In this document: piece after piece, positions 1 through 5,690 of the stretch
How positions within the stretch are numbered: the stretch's first letter is position 1
Layout: each line of letters opens with the position of its first letter
Source of the DNA: an uncultured Anaerococcus sp.
GTDB lineage: Bacteria; Bacillota; Clostridia; Tissierellales; Peptoniphilaceae
Direction: 5' to 3'
Assembly (NCBI RefSeq): GCF_943912825.1
Contig: NZ_CALTUX010000040.1
Span: 1 to 14,862, forward strand
DNA length: 14,862 bases
Translations under genes and position numbers: made by a program
The notes under the pieces: generated by a model
Told to the model about the DNA's origin: nothing
The model's input: the letters and a program-made list of their open reading frames with translations, nothing else
Databases searched by the model: none

Positions 1-5
1 GGTGT

Positions 6-57
6 AAGGGGGAGGCCGATGGGGACCCATGCGAAAGGGTCCCTGGGCCTCCCCCTT
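6..57. other. GC-rich two-stage hairpin, function unknown
   Basis: A 12-bp perfect outer stem pairs 6-17 with 46-57. An inner 7-bp perfect stem pairs 22-28 (GGGACCC) with 37-43 (GGGTCCC). The loop is ATGCGAAA. The segment is far richer in G+C than its surroundings. Only three Ts follow the stem, so it is not a textbook intrinsic terminator. It could be the terminator of a gene left of the window, the 3' end of a structured RNA, or a dispersed repeat. Confidence 0.5.
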
Positions 58-131
58 TGTACGAAGGGATAGGTTTATAATTATAATTTATTATGAGATG
101 ACAGTACGAAGAATTAAAGTAAATAATACTA

Positions 132-195
132 TTATCTTGGATAACAAAAAAGGGGTATTAGGGGTAAAACCCCTAAAATAATTTATCTTGGATAA
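132..195. promoter_or_regulatory. Pair of palindromic operator-like 13-mers upstream of the CBS-domain gene
   Basis: TTATCTTGGATAA occurs exactly at 132-144 and 183-195. Each copy is an inverted repeat, TTATC-3-GATAA. The second copy ends 9 bp before the -35 box of the downstream promoter. Between and around them are AGGGGT at 151-156 and 160-165, and ACCCCT at 169-174 and 199-204. These allow a local hairpin (158-164 with 170-176) or a larger pairing (149-156 with 199-206). Two identical palindromes about five helical turns apart suggest a repressor or activator site, but no known regulator motif was recognised. Confidence 0.45.
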
Positions 196-204
196 AACAC
201 CCCT

Positions 205-233
205 TTGACTTTATCCCCAACACTTGATATAGT
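205..233 (+). promoter_or_regulatory. SigA-type promoter of the CNNM/CBS gene
   Basis: The -35 box TTGACT (205-210), a 17-bp spacer and the -10 box TATAGT (228-233) match the housekeeping consensus well. Transcription would start near 240, leaving a 5' leader of about 32 nt before the ATG at 272. Confidence 0.75.
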
Positions 234-271
234 TATAGTAATTGATTATTTTACAATAAGGAGAGATTTTT

Positions 272-1597
272 ATGGAAACTGGGCCCTACCACAGTTTTAT
301 TACGATTTTAGTTACAATTGGATTAATTTTATTAAATGGATTTTTGACTAGCTTACATACTTCGCTTATTTCCCTTAATGGAGCTAAGCTTAGGGAGGCG
401 GCTGAGTCTGGAGATGACAAGGCGGCTAGCCTTTTTAAGCTTGTTACTGATCAGGATAGGCTTAACCAGTCTTTTGCTATGATTAATGCCTTTTTATCCC
501 TTACTACCCTTGCTTTTTTGGCTAAGAGGATTAGGGATATGTCTTTGCTTGCTTCCTTTATTTCAGATACTTCTGTTTTATTTTTTATAATCATTGCCTA
601 TATCATTATTAAGATAATTTTTGTAGACAAGATTCCGCAGAGGTTTGGGGTTAGAAATCCTATGGCCCTTTCTTCTGGGGCAAGCGGCCTTGCTAGGCTT
701 GTTATGGTTCTTACCAGTCCCTTGGTTAAGTTTACCGACCTTATTACCAATTTTATTATGAAGATTTTTGGGATTAAGGCTAAGGATATACAAAGGGAAG
801 TTACTGGCGAGCAGATTAAATCTATTGTCCAGATTGGAGAAGACCAGGGAATTATTCGACCTATGGAGTCTAAGATGATCCATTCTATCATGAGTTTTGA
901 TGATATCTTGGCTGAGGAAATTATGACTGCTAGGACTGATGTCTTTATGATTGATATTAACGATAAGGATAGGACTTTCCTTGAGGAGTTTGTCAAAATT
1001 AGGCACAATAGGATCCCTGTATATGAGGATGATGTGGATAATATTTTGGGTATTATCTATACTAAGGATTATCTTTTGGAGGCGACTAAGGTTGGCCTTA
1101 GTGATGTTAATATCAAGGATATCCTAAGACCGGCTCATTTTGCTCCTGATAAGATTGAGGCTGACAAGCTCTTTTCTGATATGCAGAAAAACCACATCCA
1201 TATGGCAATTCTTATCGATGAATATGGTGGATTTTCTGGAGTTTTGACTATGGAAGACTTGATTGAGGAGATTGTAGGAGATATGGAGGATTCCTTTGAC
1301 TATGATATTCCTGACATTAGGATTAATAATAAGAATGTCTTTGTGGTTAAGGCTTCTATAGGCATCAAGGACTTAAATGAGAAGATTCCAATTGATATAG
1401 ATGAAGAAAATGAAAATTACGATTCGCTCGGCGGCTTTATTATTGATAAGCTTGGCTATATACCAGAAAAAGATGCCAAGGAGACTATTATCTATAATGG
1501 CTACGAGATTAAAATCCTTTATATGGAGGATAACAGGATTAAGGCCTGTAGGATTCGAAAATTAAAGGAAGATGAAGATAAAAAAGAAGAGGAATAA
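272..1597 (+). CDS. CNNM/CBS-domain membrane protein (CorC/HlyC family)
   Basis: The 441-residue protein has the full three-part architecture of this family. An N-terminal CNNM (DUF21) membrane region has hydrophobic segments at about 9-32, 68-85 and 100-118, plus a further hydrophobic stretch at about 132-165. A pair of CBS domains spans about 215-340 (IMTARTDV, then EYGGFSGVLTMEDLIEEIVG), and a C-terminal CorC_HlyC domain spans about 352-430. Family members are linked to Mg2+/Co2+ efflux or homeostasis; older hemolysin names are not functional evidence. The start at 272 follows AAGGAGAG (258-265) at good spacing. An oddity is that the first-helix motif normally NxFFxAxE reads NGFLTSLH, with His29 where a conserved Glu is expected, and the usual GExxPK motif reads VDKIPQ (118-123). 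Transport competence is therefore uncertain. The gene is monocistronic between its own promoter and a strong terminator. Confidence 0.88.
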   Translation: METGPYHSFITILVTIGLILLNGFLTSLHTSLISLNGAKLREAAESGDDKAASLFKLVTDQDRLNQSFAMINAFLSLTTLAFLAKRIRDMSLLASFISDTSVLFFIIIAYIIIKIIFVDKIPQRFGVRNPMALSSGASGLARLVMVLTSPLVKFTDLITNFIMKIFGIKAKDIQREVTGEQIKSIVQIGEDQGIIRPMESKMIHSIMSFDDILAEEIMTARTDVFMIDINDKDRTFLEEFVKIRHNRIPVYEDDVDNILGIIYTKDYLLEATKVGLSDVNIKDILRPAHFAPDKIEADKLFSDMQKNHIHMAILIDEYGGFSGVLTMEDLIEEIVGDMEDSFDYDIPDIRINNKNVFVVKASIGIKDLNEKIPIDIDEENENYDSLGGFIIDKLGYIPEKDAKETIIYNGYEIKILYMEDNRIKACRIRKLKEDEDKKEEE

Positions 1598-1647
1598 AAA
1601 AGTCATTGCCCGCCTAGCTTTTGCTAGCTTTGTGCAATGACTTTTTT
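1596..1647. terminator. Bidirectional intrinsic terminator between convergent genes
   Basis: The 14-bp perfect stem AAAAAAGTCATTGC (1596-1609) pairs with its complement at 1634-1647. An inner CTAGC/GCTAG pairing sits in the loop (1614-1618 with 1622-1626). T-runs on both strands let it end the CNNM/CBS gene (+) and the lipoprotein gene (-). Its right edge coincides with the last codon of the minus-strand gene. Confidence 0.85.
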
Positions 1648-2514
1648 CTATTCTTCTGCTTCTAGGTTTGGTTTTAGGATTATGGTTTTTAATTTGCCTT
1701 CCTGATCAAAGCTAAAAAGTAATTCTAGGTTGTCCTTATCTTTTGATACAGCAGTTATGAAGATATTTACCATGTCTTTCTTATCCTTTAGATCTATGAG
1801 ATTTGGGTTGGATAGGAATTGGTATTCCATGCCTGTAATTTCACCTGCTTCATCAAAGGCTTCTTGCAGGTCTTGGTAGATTTCTTCCTTATCTACTAAA
1901 TCTGGAGTTTCCTGGTCAAATTCTTCTTTTCTTTGGTTGTAGATTAAATTTACCAGGTCATTAGCCTTTTGAAGGTCGTCTTGGTATTTATCTGTCATAT
2001 ATTTTTGTTCTTTTTCGAAGGAATATGGACTTATTTGATAATTTGTAAGCTTGCCGTCCTTATTCCTTACTAGGGTAAATTCCAAGCTTCCTTCTTCATC
2101 TATGCTTATGACCCTGAGTATTGTTTCATCTGTAGCATCGCTTGTTTCGTTTGTAATAGCCTTTATCCCACCTATGTGGCCGTAGTCATCTATTGGTTTA
2201 AAGGATGCGGCAATTTTGTCATTATCCATAAGCTTTCTATAATCATCGGCTAAGAGGTTTGAAAATTCTTCGCTCCTTTTTTCATCGACTAGTCTTAAGA
2301 TATTTAAGATGAAGCTTTTATCATTATCTTTTATATTTTTCCCTATAAAGGTGTATTTAAGCCAAGCTTCTCCTATATCATCTTTTACCATGACACTTTC
2401 TAGCTTATTTTCTGTATTTTCTTCTACTTGGGCCTTAGGTTTTTCTTTTTTTCCGCATCCTGCAAGGGCTAGGGCACAAAGGCCTAGGGCTAGTAGTTTT
2501 TTTATTTTTCTCAT
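1648..2514 (-). CDS. Predicted lipoprotein of unknown function
   Basis: The 288-residue precursor begins with a lysine-rich n-region (MRKIKK), a short hydrophobic core and the lipobox ALAGC with Cys20. It should be cleaved by signal peptidase II and lipid-anchored on the outside of the membrane. The mature part is rich in Lys, Asp and Glu and has no motif I recognise. The region at about 50-185 reads like a compact alpha/beta domain ending in YSFEKEQKYM, and about 195-285 looks like a second, related domain. Both carry an 'acidic helix then beta strand' pattern (SLEFTLVRNKDGKL, then NLELLFSFDQEGKL), which may reflect an internal duplication. The start is set by AAGGAGG at 2520-2526. The gene is convergent with the CNNM/CBS gene and shares its terminator. 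Secretion is well supported; function is unknown. Confidence 0.8.
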   Translation of the reverse strand: MRKIKKLLALGLCALALAGCGKKEKPKAQVEENTENKLESVMVKDDIGEAWLKYTFIGKNIKDNDKSFILNILRLVDEKRSEEFSNLLADDYRKLMDNDKIAASFKPIDDYGHIGGIKAITNETSDATDETILRVISIDEEGSLEFTLVRNKDGKLTNYQISPYSFEKEQKYMTDKYQDDLQKANDLVNLIYNQRKEEFDQETPDLVDKEEIYQDLQEAFDEAGEITGMEYQFLSNPNLIDLKDKKDMVNIFITAVSKDKDNLELLFSFDQEGKLKTIILKPNLEAEE

Positions 2515-2537
2515 ATATCCTCCTTGAACTTATTCTT

Positions 2538-2546
2538 ATTTTACCA
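2538..2546 (-). promoter_or_regulatory. Extended -10 promoter of the lipoprotein gene
   Basis: On the minus strand the sequence TGGTAAAAT (TG-N-TAAAAT) lies 24 nt upstream of the start codon. No good -35 box is seen at the usual distance, which fits an extended -10 promoter. The leader would be only about 16 nt. Confidence 0.45.
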
Positions 2547-2602
2547 TAAAGACTTGAAAAATCTTCTTTGAAGGACATTTGCTCTTAAAAATTGGCACAA
2601 AA

Positions 2603-2756
2603 AGGGGCTGTTGCAAAACTATGAATAACTATCGTCCCATCGCTAGAGGGTTCTTGTGGGAAATTTTTGGCCTAGCCTGCCGGCTCGTGGAGGCAAAATT
2701 TTTCACAAGGTTCCTCTAGCGATTTGGGACGATTTATTCATTCTGCAACAGCCCCT
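2603..2756. mobile_element. Fold-back MITE-like element with terminal inverted repeats
   Basis: Perfect 13-bp terminal inverted repeats AGGGGCTGTTGCA (2603-2615) and TGCAACAGCCCCT (2744-2756) bound an element of about 154 bp. Its two halves are complementary almost throughout, with matching blocks GAATAA, ATCGTCCC, ATCGCTAGAGG and a more diverged centre around AAATTTTTGGCC. It encodes no transposase. The CTGTTGCAAAA core resembles ends of IS6- and IS1182-type insertion sequences (recollection, not a search). No target-site duplication is evident. It begins 6 bp after the EIIB stop codon. On the minus strand the hairpin is followed by TTTTT, so it may also terminate that gene. Confidence 0.7.
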
Positions 2757-2761
2757 AATAA

Positions 2762-3235
2762 TTAAAATAATAGGTTTTCATCTGAAGGAGCATCACTTGA
2801 TAGGATTCTTAGGTCAAGGGCTACACCCTTGTCGTGAATCTTCTTAAAGTTTGCCCTATCTTCTGCACCTACGAAGACATCGTCGATTACCTTTTCTTTG
2901 CCTGGTAGTTCTCTCATGTTTCCTACGTTGATTGATTTGATATCAAGACCAGCATCCAGTAGTTTTAGGGCATCTTCTGGGCCTTCTACTAGGATTAGGA
3001 CCTTTTTGCCGTCGTGGTCATCTTTTATTTTTTCGATTAGGTTTTCAACGCTTAGAAATCTTGAGTCAGCGTAAAGTGGAGTTGCTATGTTCATTAGCTT
3101 TTGTGTTTCTCTATCTTCTGCTACTTTGTCATTGGCTACTACTATTAGGTTAGCGCCTTCTTCTTTTACCCAGCTTCTTGCAACTTGTCCGTGTAGAAGT
3201 CTGTCATCGATTCTTACAAATACTATTTCTACCAT
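2762..3235 (-). CDS. PTS system mannose/fructose/sorbose-family IIB component, orphan
   Basis: At 157 residues the protein matches the usual length of mannose-family EIIB domains. It opens with the signature VRIDDRLLHGQV, in which His15 is the phosphorylation site that receives phosphate from EIIA and passes it to the incoming sugar. The order that follows (VVANDKVAEDRETQKLMNIA, then VLILVEGPEDALKLLDAG, then NVGNMRE) is typical of the family. The start is set by AAGGAGG just upstream (3242-3248). It is an orphan here: no EIIA, IIC or IID gene is adjacent, and it has its own promoter rather than being part of the galE unit. It may serve membrane components encoded elsewhere or act as a regulatory phosphocarrier. 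Its 3' end abuts the fold-back repeat, so loss of neighbouring PTS genes by rearrangement is possible. Confidence 0.88.
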   Translation of the reverse strand: MVEIVFVRIDDRLLHGQVARSWVKEEGANLIVVANDKVAEDRETQKLMNIATPLYADSRFLSVENLIEKIKDDHDGKKVLILVEGPEDALKLLDAGLDIKSINVGNMRELPGKEKVIDDVFVGAEDRANFKKIHDKGVALDLRILSSDAPSDENLLF

Positions 3236-3293
3236 TTTAGCCTCCTTATTTATTTTGTAATGATTGTTTAATTAATTTTATAATTTCTCAAAT

Positions 3294-3321
3294 ACTATAT
3301 ATCACTTATAATTTAATTCAA
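3294..3321 (-). promoter_or_regulatory. Promoter of the EIIB gene
   Basis: On the minus strand, TTGAAT (3316-3321), a 16-bp spacer and TATAGT (3294-3299) lie about 60 bp upstream of the EIIB start. The same boxes and spacing recur in front of the flavin lipoprotein gene at 11573-11600. Confidence 0.5.
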
Positions 3322-3330
3322 ATTAATTTT

Positions 3331-4254
3331 TTACTTAGACCAGATATTTTCTGGATAGACCCCATCATCTAGCATTTGTTTAAAGGCTTCTTGAGCTAGG
3401 GCTAAATCCTCTTTGTAGGTGATTCCTATCCATTTTTCGCTTGTTGGGATTATTGTTACTTCTGCCTTGTCACTTCTTATTAGCTCATCTATCATTTCTG
3501 GTAGGACGTATTCGCATTTTTCTAGATTATCCTTGTTTTTTTCTAGGTAGGATATAAAGTGCTTTTCGCCTAGGTCTATAAATTCAGGGAAGGATGCCCA
3601 GAGATTCATTGACACCAAAGATTCTAGGTTGAGGATGTCAGAGTCAAGATTTTCCTTTGATGAGAAAATCTTAGCTTCTTTGTCATAAGAAATTTCGTGG
3701 GTTTCTATGATTTTTACTAGCTTGTTATCTTCGTTTCCTAAAGATACTCCTCTTGTGACTGTACCGTTGTCTGATAGGGTGTTTTTAAGCTTGTAGCCTG
3801 CCATGGCGATTTGAAGCTTGCCATTTTCATCTGCAGGAGTCCTTACCAAGAAGTCGTGGAGGTCTTTAAAAACTGTTTTGCCATAATAATCATCTGCATT
3901 TATTACAAGAAATGGCTCTTTTACAAGGCCTTTTGTGGATAGGACTGCATCTACTGTGCCCCAAGGTTTACTCCTGTCCTTTGGAGATTCAAAGCCTCCT
4001 GGCAGACTCATATCTTGGTATGCATATTCTACTTCGATTATTTTTTCTATCCTATTGCCTATTATTTCTTTGAAGTCTTTTTCTATGTCACGCCTTATGA
4101 TAAAGACTATCTTGTCAAAGCCTGCCTCGATTGCATCAAAGATTGAATAATCTATGATTGTATAACCATTTTCATCCATCTTGGCTAGTTGCTTGATGCC
4201 TGCTCCGTATCTTGATCCTATGCCCGCGGCAAGGACCACTAGACTTGTTTTCAT
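3331..4254 (-). CDS. Sugar-phosphate nucleotidyltransferase (UDP-sugar pyrophosphorylase-like)
   Basis: The 307-residue protein has the nucleotidyltransferase fold signature LAAGIGSRYGAGIKQL at residues 8-23 (the GxGxR-type NTP-binding loop with a following Lys). PWGTVDAVL at 98-106 and the metal-binding NADDYYG at 119-125 also fit. Such enzymes join a sugar 1-phosphate to an NTP, releasing pyrophosphate. It starts 2 nt after galE, and its AAGGAG ribosome binding site lies inside the last galE codons, so the two are translationally coupled. That pairing makes UTP:glucose/galactose-1-phosphate uridylyltransferase activity plausible. However, the sequence is shorter in its conserved motifs than classical GalU, and the substrate is not established. 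The C-terminal 100 residues show no left-handed beta-helix acyltransferase repeats. Confidence 0.82.
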   Translation of the reverse strand: MKTSLVVLAAGIGSRYGAGIKQLAKMDENGYTIIDYSIFDAIEAGFDKIVFIIRRDIEKDFKEIIGNRIEKIIEVEYAYQDMSLPGGFESPKDRSKPWGTVDAVLSTKGLVKEPFLVINADDYYGKTVFKDLHDFLVRTPADENGKLQIAMAGYKLKNTLSDNGTVTRGVSLGNEDNKLVKIIETHEISYDKEAKIFSSKENLDSDILNLESLVSMNLWASFPEFIDLGEKHFISYLEKNKDNLEKCEYVLPEMIDELIRSDKAEVTIIPTSEKWIGITYKEDLALAQEAFKQMLDDGVYPENIWSK

Positions 4255-4256
4255 TC

Positions 4257-5282
4257 TTACTCCTTTTCTTCATAACCATTTGGGTTATTTTTTTGCCATC
4301 TCCAAGAATCTTCGCACATCTCATCGATTCCATTTTCTGCCTTCCAACCAAGAAGTCTGTAGGCCTTTGAGGCATCTGCGTAGGTTCTTGCTATGTCTCC
4401 TTCTCTTCTTGGGACGATTTTGTAAGGGATTTCTCTTCCAGAAGCCTTTTCAAAGGCCCTTAGAACCTCAAGGACTGAGTAGCCCTTGCCTGTGGCAAGA
4501 TTTATTATTTCAACACCATCAAGCTCATCTATTTTATCGCAAGCTAGGACATGGCCCTTGGCTAGGTCTACTACGTGGATATAATCCCTAACTCCAGTGC
4601 CGTCGACTGTATCATAATCATCGCCAAAGACTCTTAAATAGTCAAGTTTTCCTACTGCTACCTGGGCGATGTATGGGAGGAGGTTGTTTGGAATGCCTTG
4701 TGGGTCTTCTCCAATTTTTCCTGATTTGTGGGCTCCGATTGGGTTAAAGTACCTGAGTAATACTACCTTCCAAGAAGAATCTGATGTGTAAAGGTCAGTC
4801 ATAATTTGTTCCATCATTGACTTAGTCCAGCCGTAAGGGTTGGTGCATTCGCCTTTTGGGAAGTCTTCTGTTACAGGTACCTCTTCTGGGTCTCCATATA
4901 CTGTGGCTGATGATGAAAAGATTATATTTTTGCATCCTACTTCATTCATAGCTGCAAGGAGGGAGAGGGTCCCTGTGATGTTGTTATGATAATATTCTAG
5001 AGGTTTTTTTACAGATTCTCCTACGGCCTTAAGGGCTGCGCAGTGGATTACCATGTCGATTTTTTCATTTTGTAAGACTTCTATGAGCTTATCCTTATCT
5101 AGGACATCTGCTTCATAGAATGTTAGCTTTTTGCCAGAAATTTCTTCGACCCTGTCTAGGGCTATAGTTGAAGAATTTATGAGGTTATCATAAATTACGA
5201 CTCCATAATCCTTTGCTAAAAGCTCTACTGCTATGTGGCTACCGATATAGCCGCATCCTCCAGTTATCAATACATTTTTCAT
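4257..5282 (-). CDS. galE: UDP-glucose 4-epimerase
   Basis: The 341-residue protein is an extended short-chain dehydrogenase. Its N-terminal NAD-binding motif is TGGCGYIGSH (residues 7-16). The SSSATVYG segment at 123-130 and the catalytic pair Tyr150 and Lys154 (PYGWTK) sit almost exactly where E. coli GalE has Ser124, Tyr149 and Lys153. YDNLINSS at 31-38 and RYFNPIGAH complete the GalE pattern. It interconverts UDP-glucose and UDP-galactose in the cytoplasm for galactose use or cell-surface glycans. The length is normal (about 330-340). The start codon is preceded by a modest AAAGGT site. It is the first gene of a two-gene unit with the nucleotidyltransferase; no galK or galT is nearby, which favours a biosynthetic (UDP-sugar supply) role. 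Confidence 0.95.
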   Translation of the reverse strand: MKNVLITGGCGYIGSHIAVELLAKDYGVVIYDNLINSSTIALDRVEEISGKKLTFYEADVLDKDKLIEVLQNEKIDMVIHCAALKAVGESVKKPLEYYHNNITGTLSLLAAMNEVGCKNIIFSSSATVYGDPEEVPVTEDFPKGECTNPYGWTKSMMEQIMTDLYTSDSSWKVVLLRYFNPIGAHKSGKIGEDPQGIPNNLLPYIAQVAVGKLDYLRVFGDDYDTVDGTGVRDYIHVVDLAKGHVLACDKIDELDGVEIINLATGKGYSVLEVLRAFEKASGREIPYKIVPRREGDIARTYADASKAYRLLGWKAENGIDEMCEDSWRWQKNNPNGYEEKE

Positions 5283-5313
5283 ATGTCTACCTTTCTTCTT
5301 ATATAATAATATA

Positions 5314-5342
5314 ATTATACTATAATGTGAAGAAATTTTGAA
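5314..5342 (-). promoter_or_regulatory. Probable promoter of the galE unit
   Basis: On the minus strand, TTCAAA (5337-5342), a 17-bp spacer and a consensus TATAAT (5314-5319) precede galE by about 35 bp. The -35 box is weak. An overlapping alternative, TTCACA-17-TATTAT, also exists, so the exact start site is uncertain. Confidence 0.45.
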
Positions 5343-5410
5343 GTTTTTAATCCCTACGAAAGGTTTAGAAAGATTATAAAGATAAACAATCTTAGTTTTA
5401 TTAAAATAAT

Positions 5411-5438
5411 TTGCAAATTTTCCCCTATTGAGTAAAAT
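5411..5438 (+). promoter_or_regulatory. Promoter of the thrS T-box transcript
   Basis: TTGCAA (5411-5416), a 16-bp spacer and TAAAAT (5433-5438) would start transcription near 5445, just before the first paired bases of the T-box stem I. Confidence 0.45.
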
Positions 5439-5444
5439 AAAATC

Positions 5445-5656
5445 ATATATAAGGCTAAGAAGGGAACGTGGATAGGATTTTATCTACAGAGAGAAGCCGG
5501 AAGGTGCAAGGCTTTGATAAATTTATTCATTACCAACCCTGAGTTTCATGTGAATAAGCATGACGTATGGCTGCGATAAGGCTTTCAATGAGTTTTAAAT
5601 TAGGTGGAACCACGAATCTTTCGTCCTGATATCCCTTTGGGGTATCAGGATTTTTT
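5445..5656 (+). promoter_or_regulatory. T-box riboswitch, threonine-specific (thrS leader)
   Basis: The conserved T-box AGGTGGAACCACG is at 5602-5614, with the tRNA-end-binding bulge TGGA at 5605-5608, implying a U discriminator. Stem I carries AGAGAG (5488-5493) followed by the distal-loop-like GCCGGAAGGTGCAAGGC. The specifier near the 3' side of stem I reads ACC at 5532-5534, a Thr codon, which matches the gene downstream. The antiterminator pairs AGG (5602-5604) with CCT (5625-5627) and ACGA (5612-5615) with TCGT (5621-5624). It competes with the terminator that begins at 5625. Uncharged tRNA-Thr should stabilise the antiterminator and turn on thrS. The 5' boundary is approximate. Confidence 0.93.
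5625..5656 (+). terminator. T-box regulated intrinsic terminator
   Basis: The 11-bp stem pairs 5625-5635 (CCTGATATCCC) with 5639-5649 (GGGGTATCAGG), including one G-U pair. The loop is TTT, and ATTTTTT follows. Its left arm is shared with the antiterminator. Confidence 0.9.
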
Positions 5657-5690
5657 GATTTTGGGCCTATCTGAAAATTAAGGAGAGATT

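Noticed and set aside
6..57. Signal recognition particle RNA
   Set aside because: The conserved GGAAGGAAGCAGCC-type apical motif is missing.
2656..2847. Plus-strand reading frame of 63 residues
   Set aside because: It lies in the fold-back repeat and antisense to the EIIB gene, has no ribosome binding site and no protein-like pattern.
4172..4591. Reading frames overlapping galE and the nucleotidyltransferase in other frames
   Set aside because: They are shadows of two well-supported genes, with biased residue content.
3331..5282. Galactose utilisation (Leloir) operon
   Set aside because: No galK, galT or galactose transporter is present; only galE and a nucleotidyltransferase are seen.
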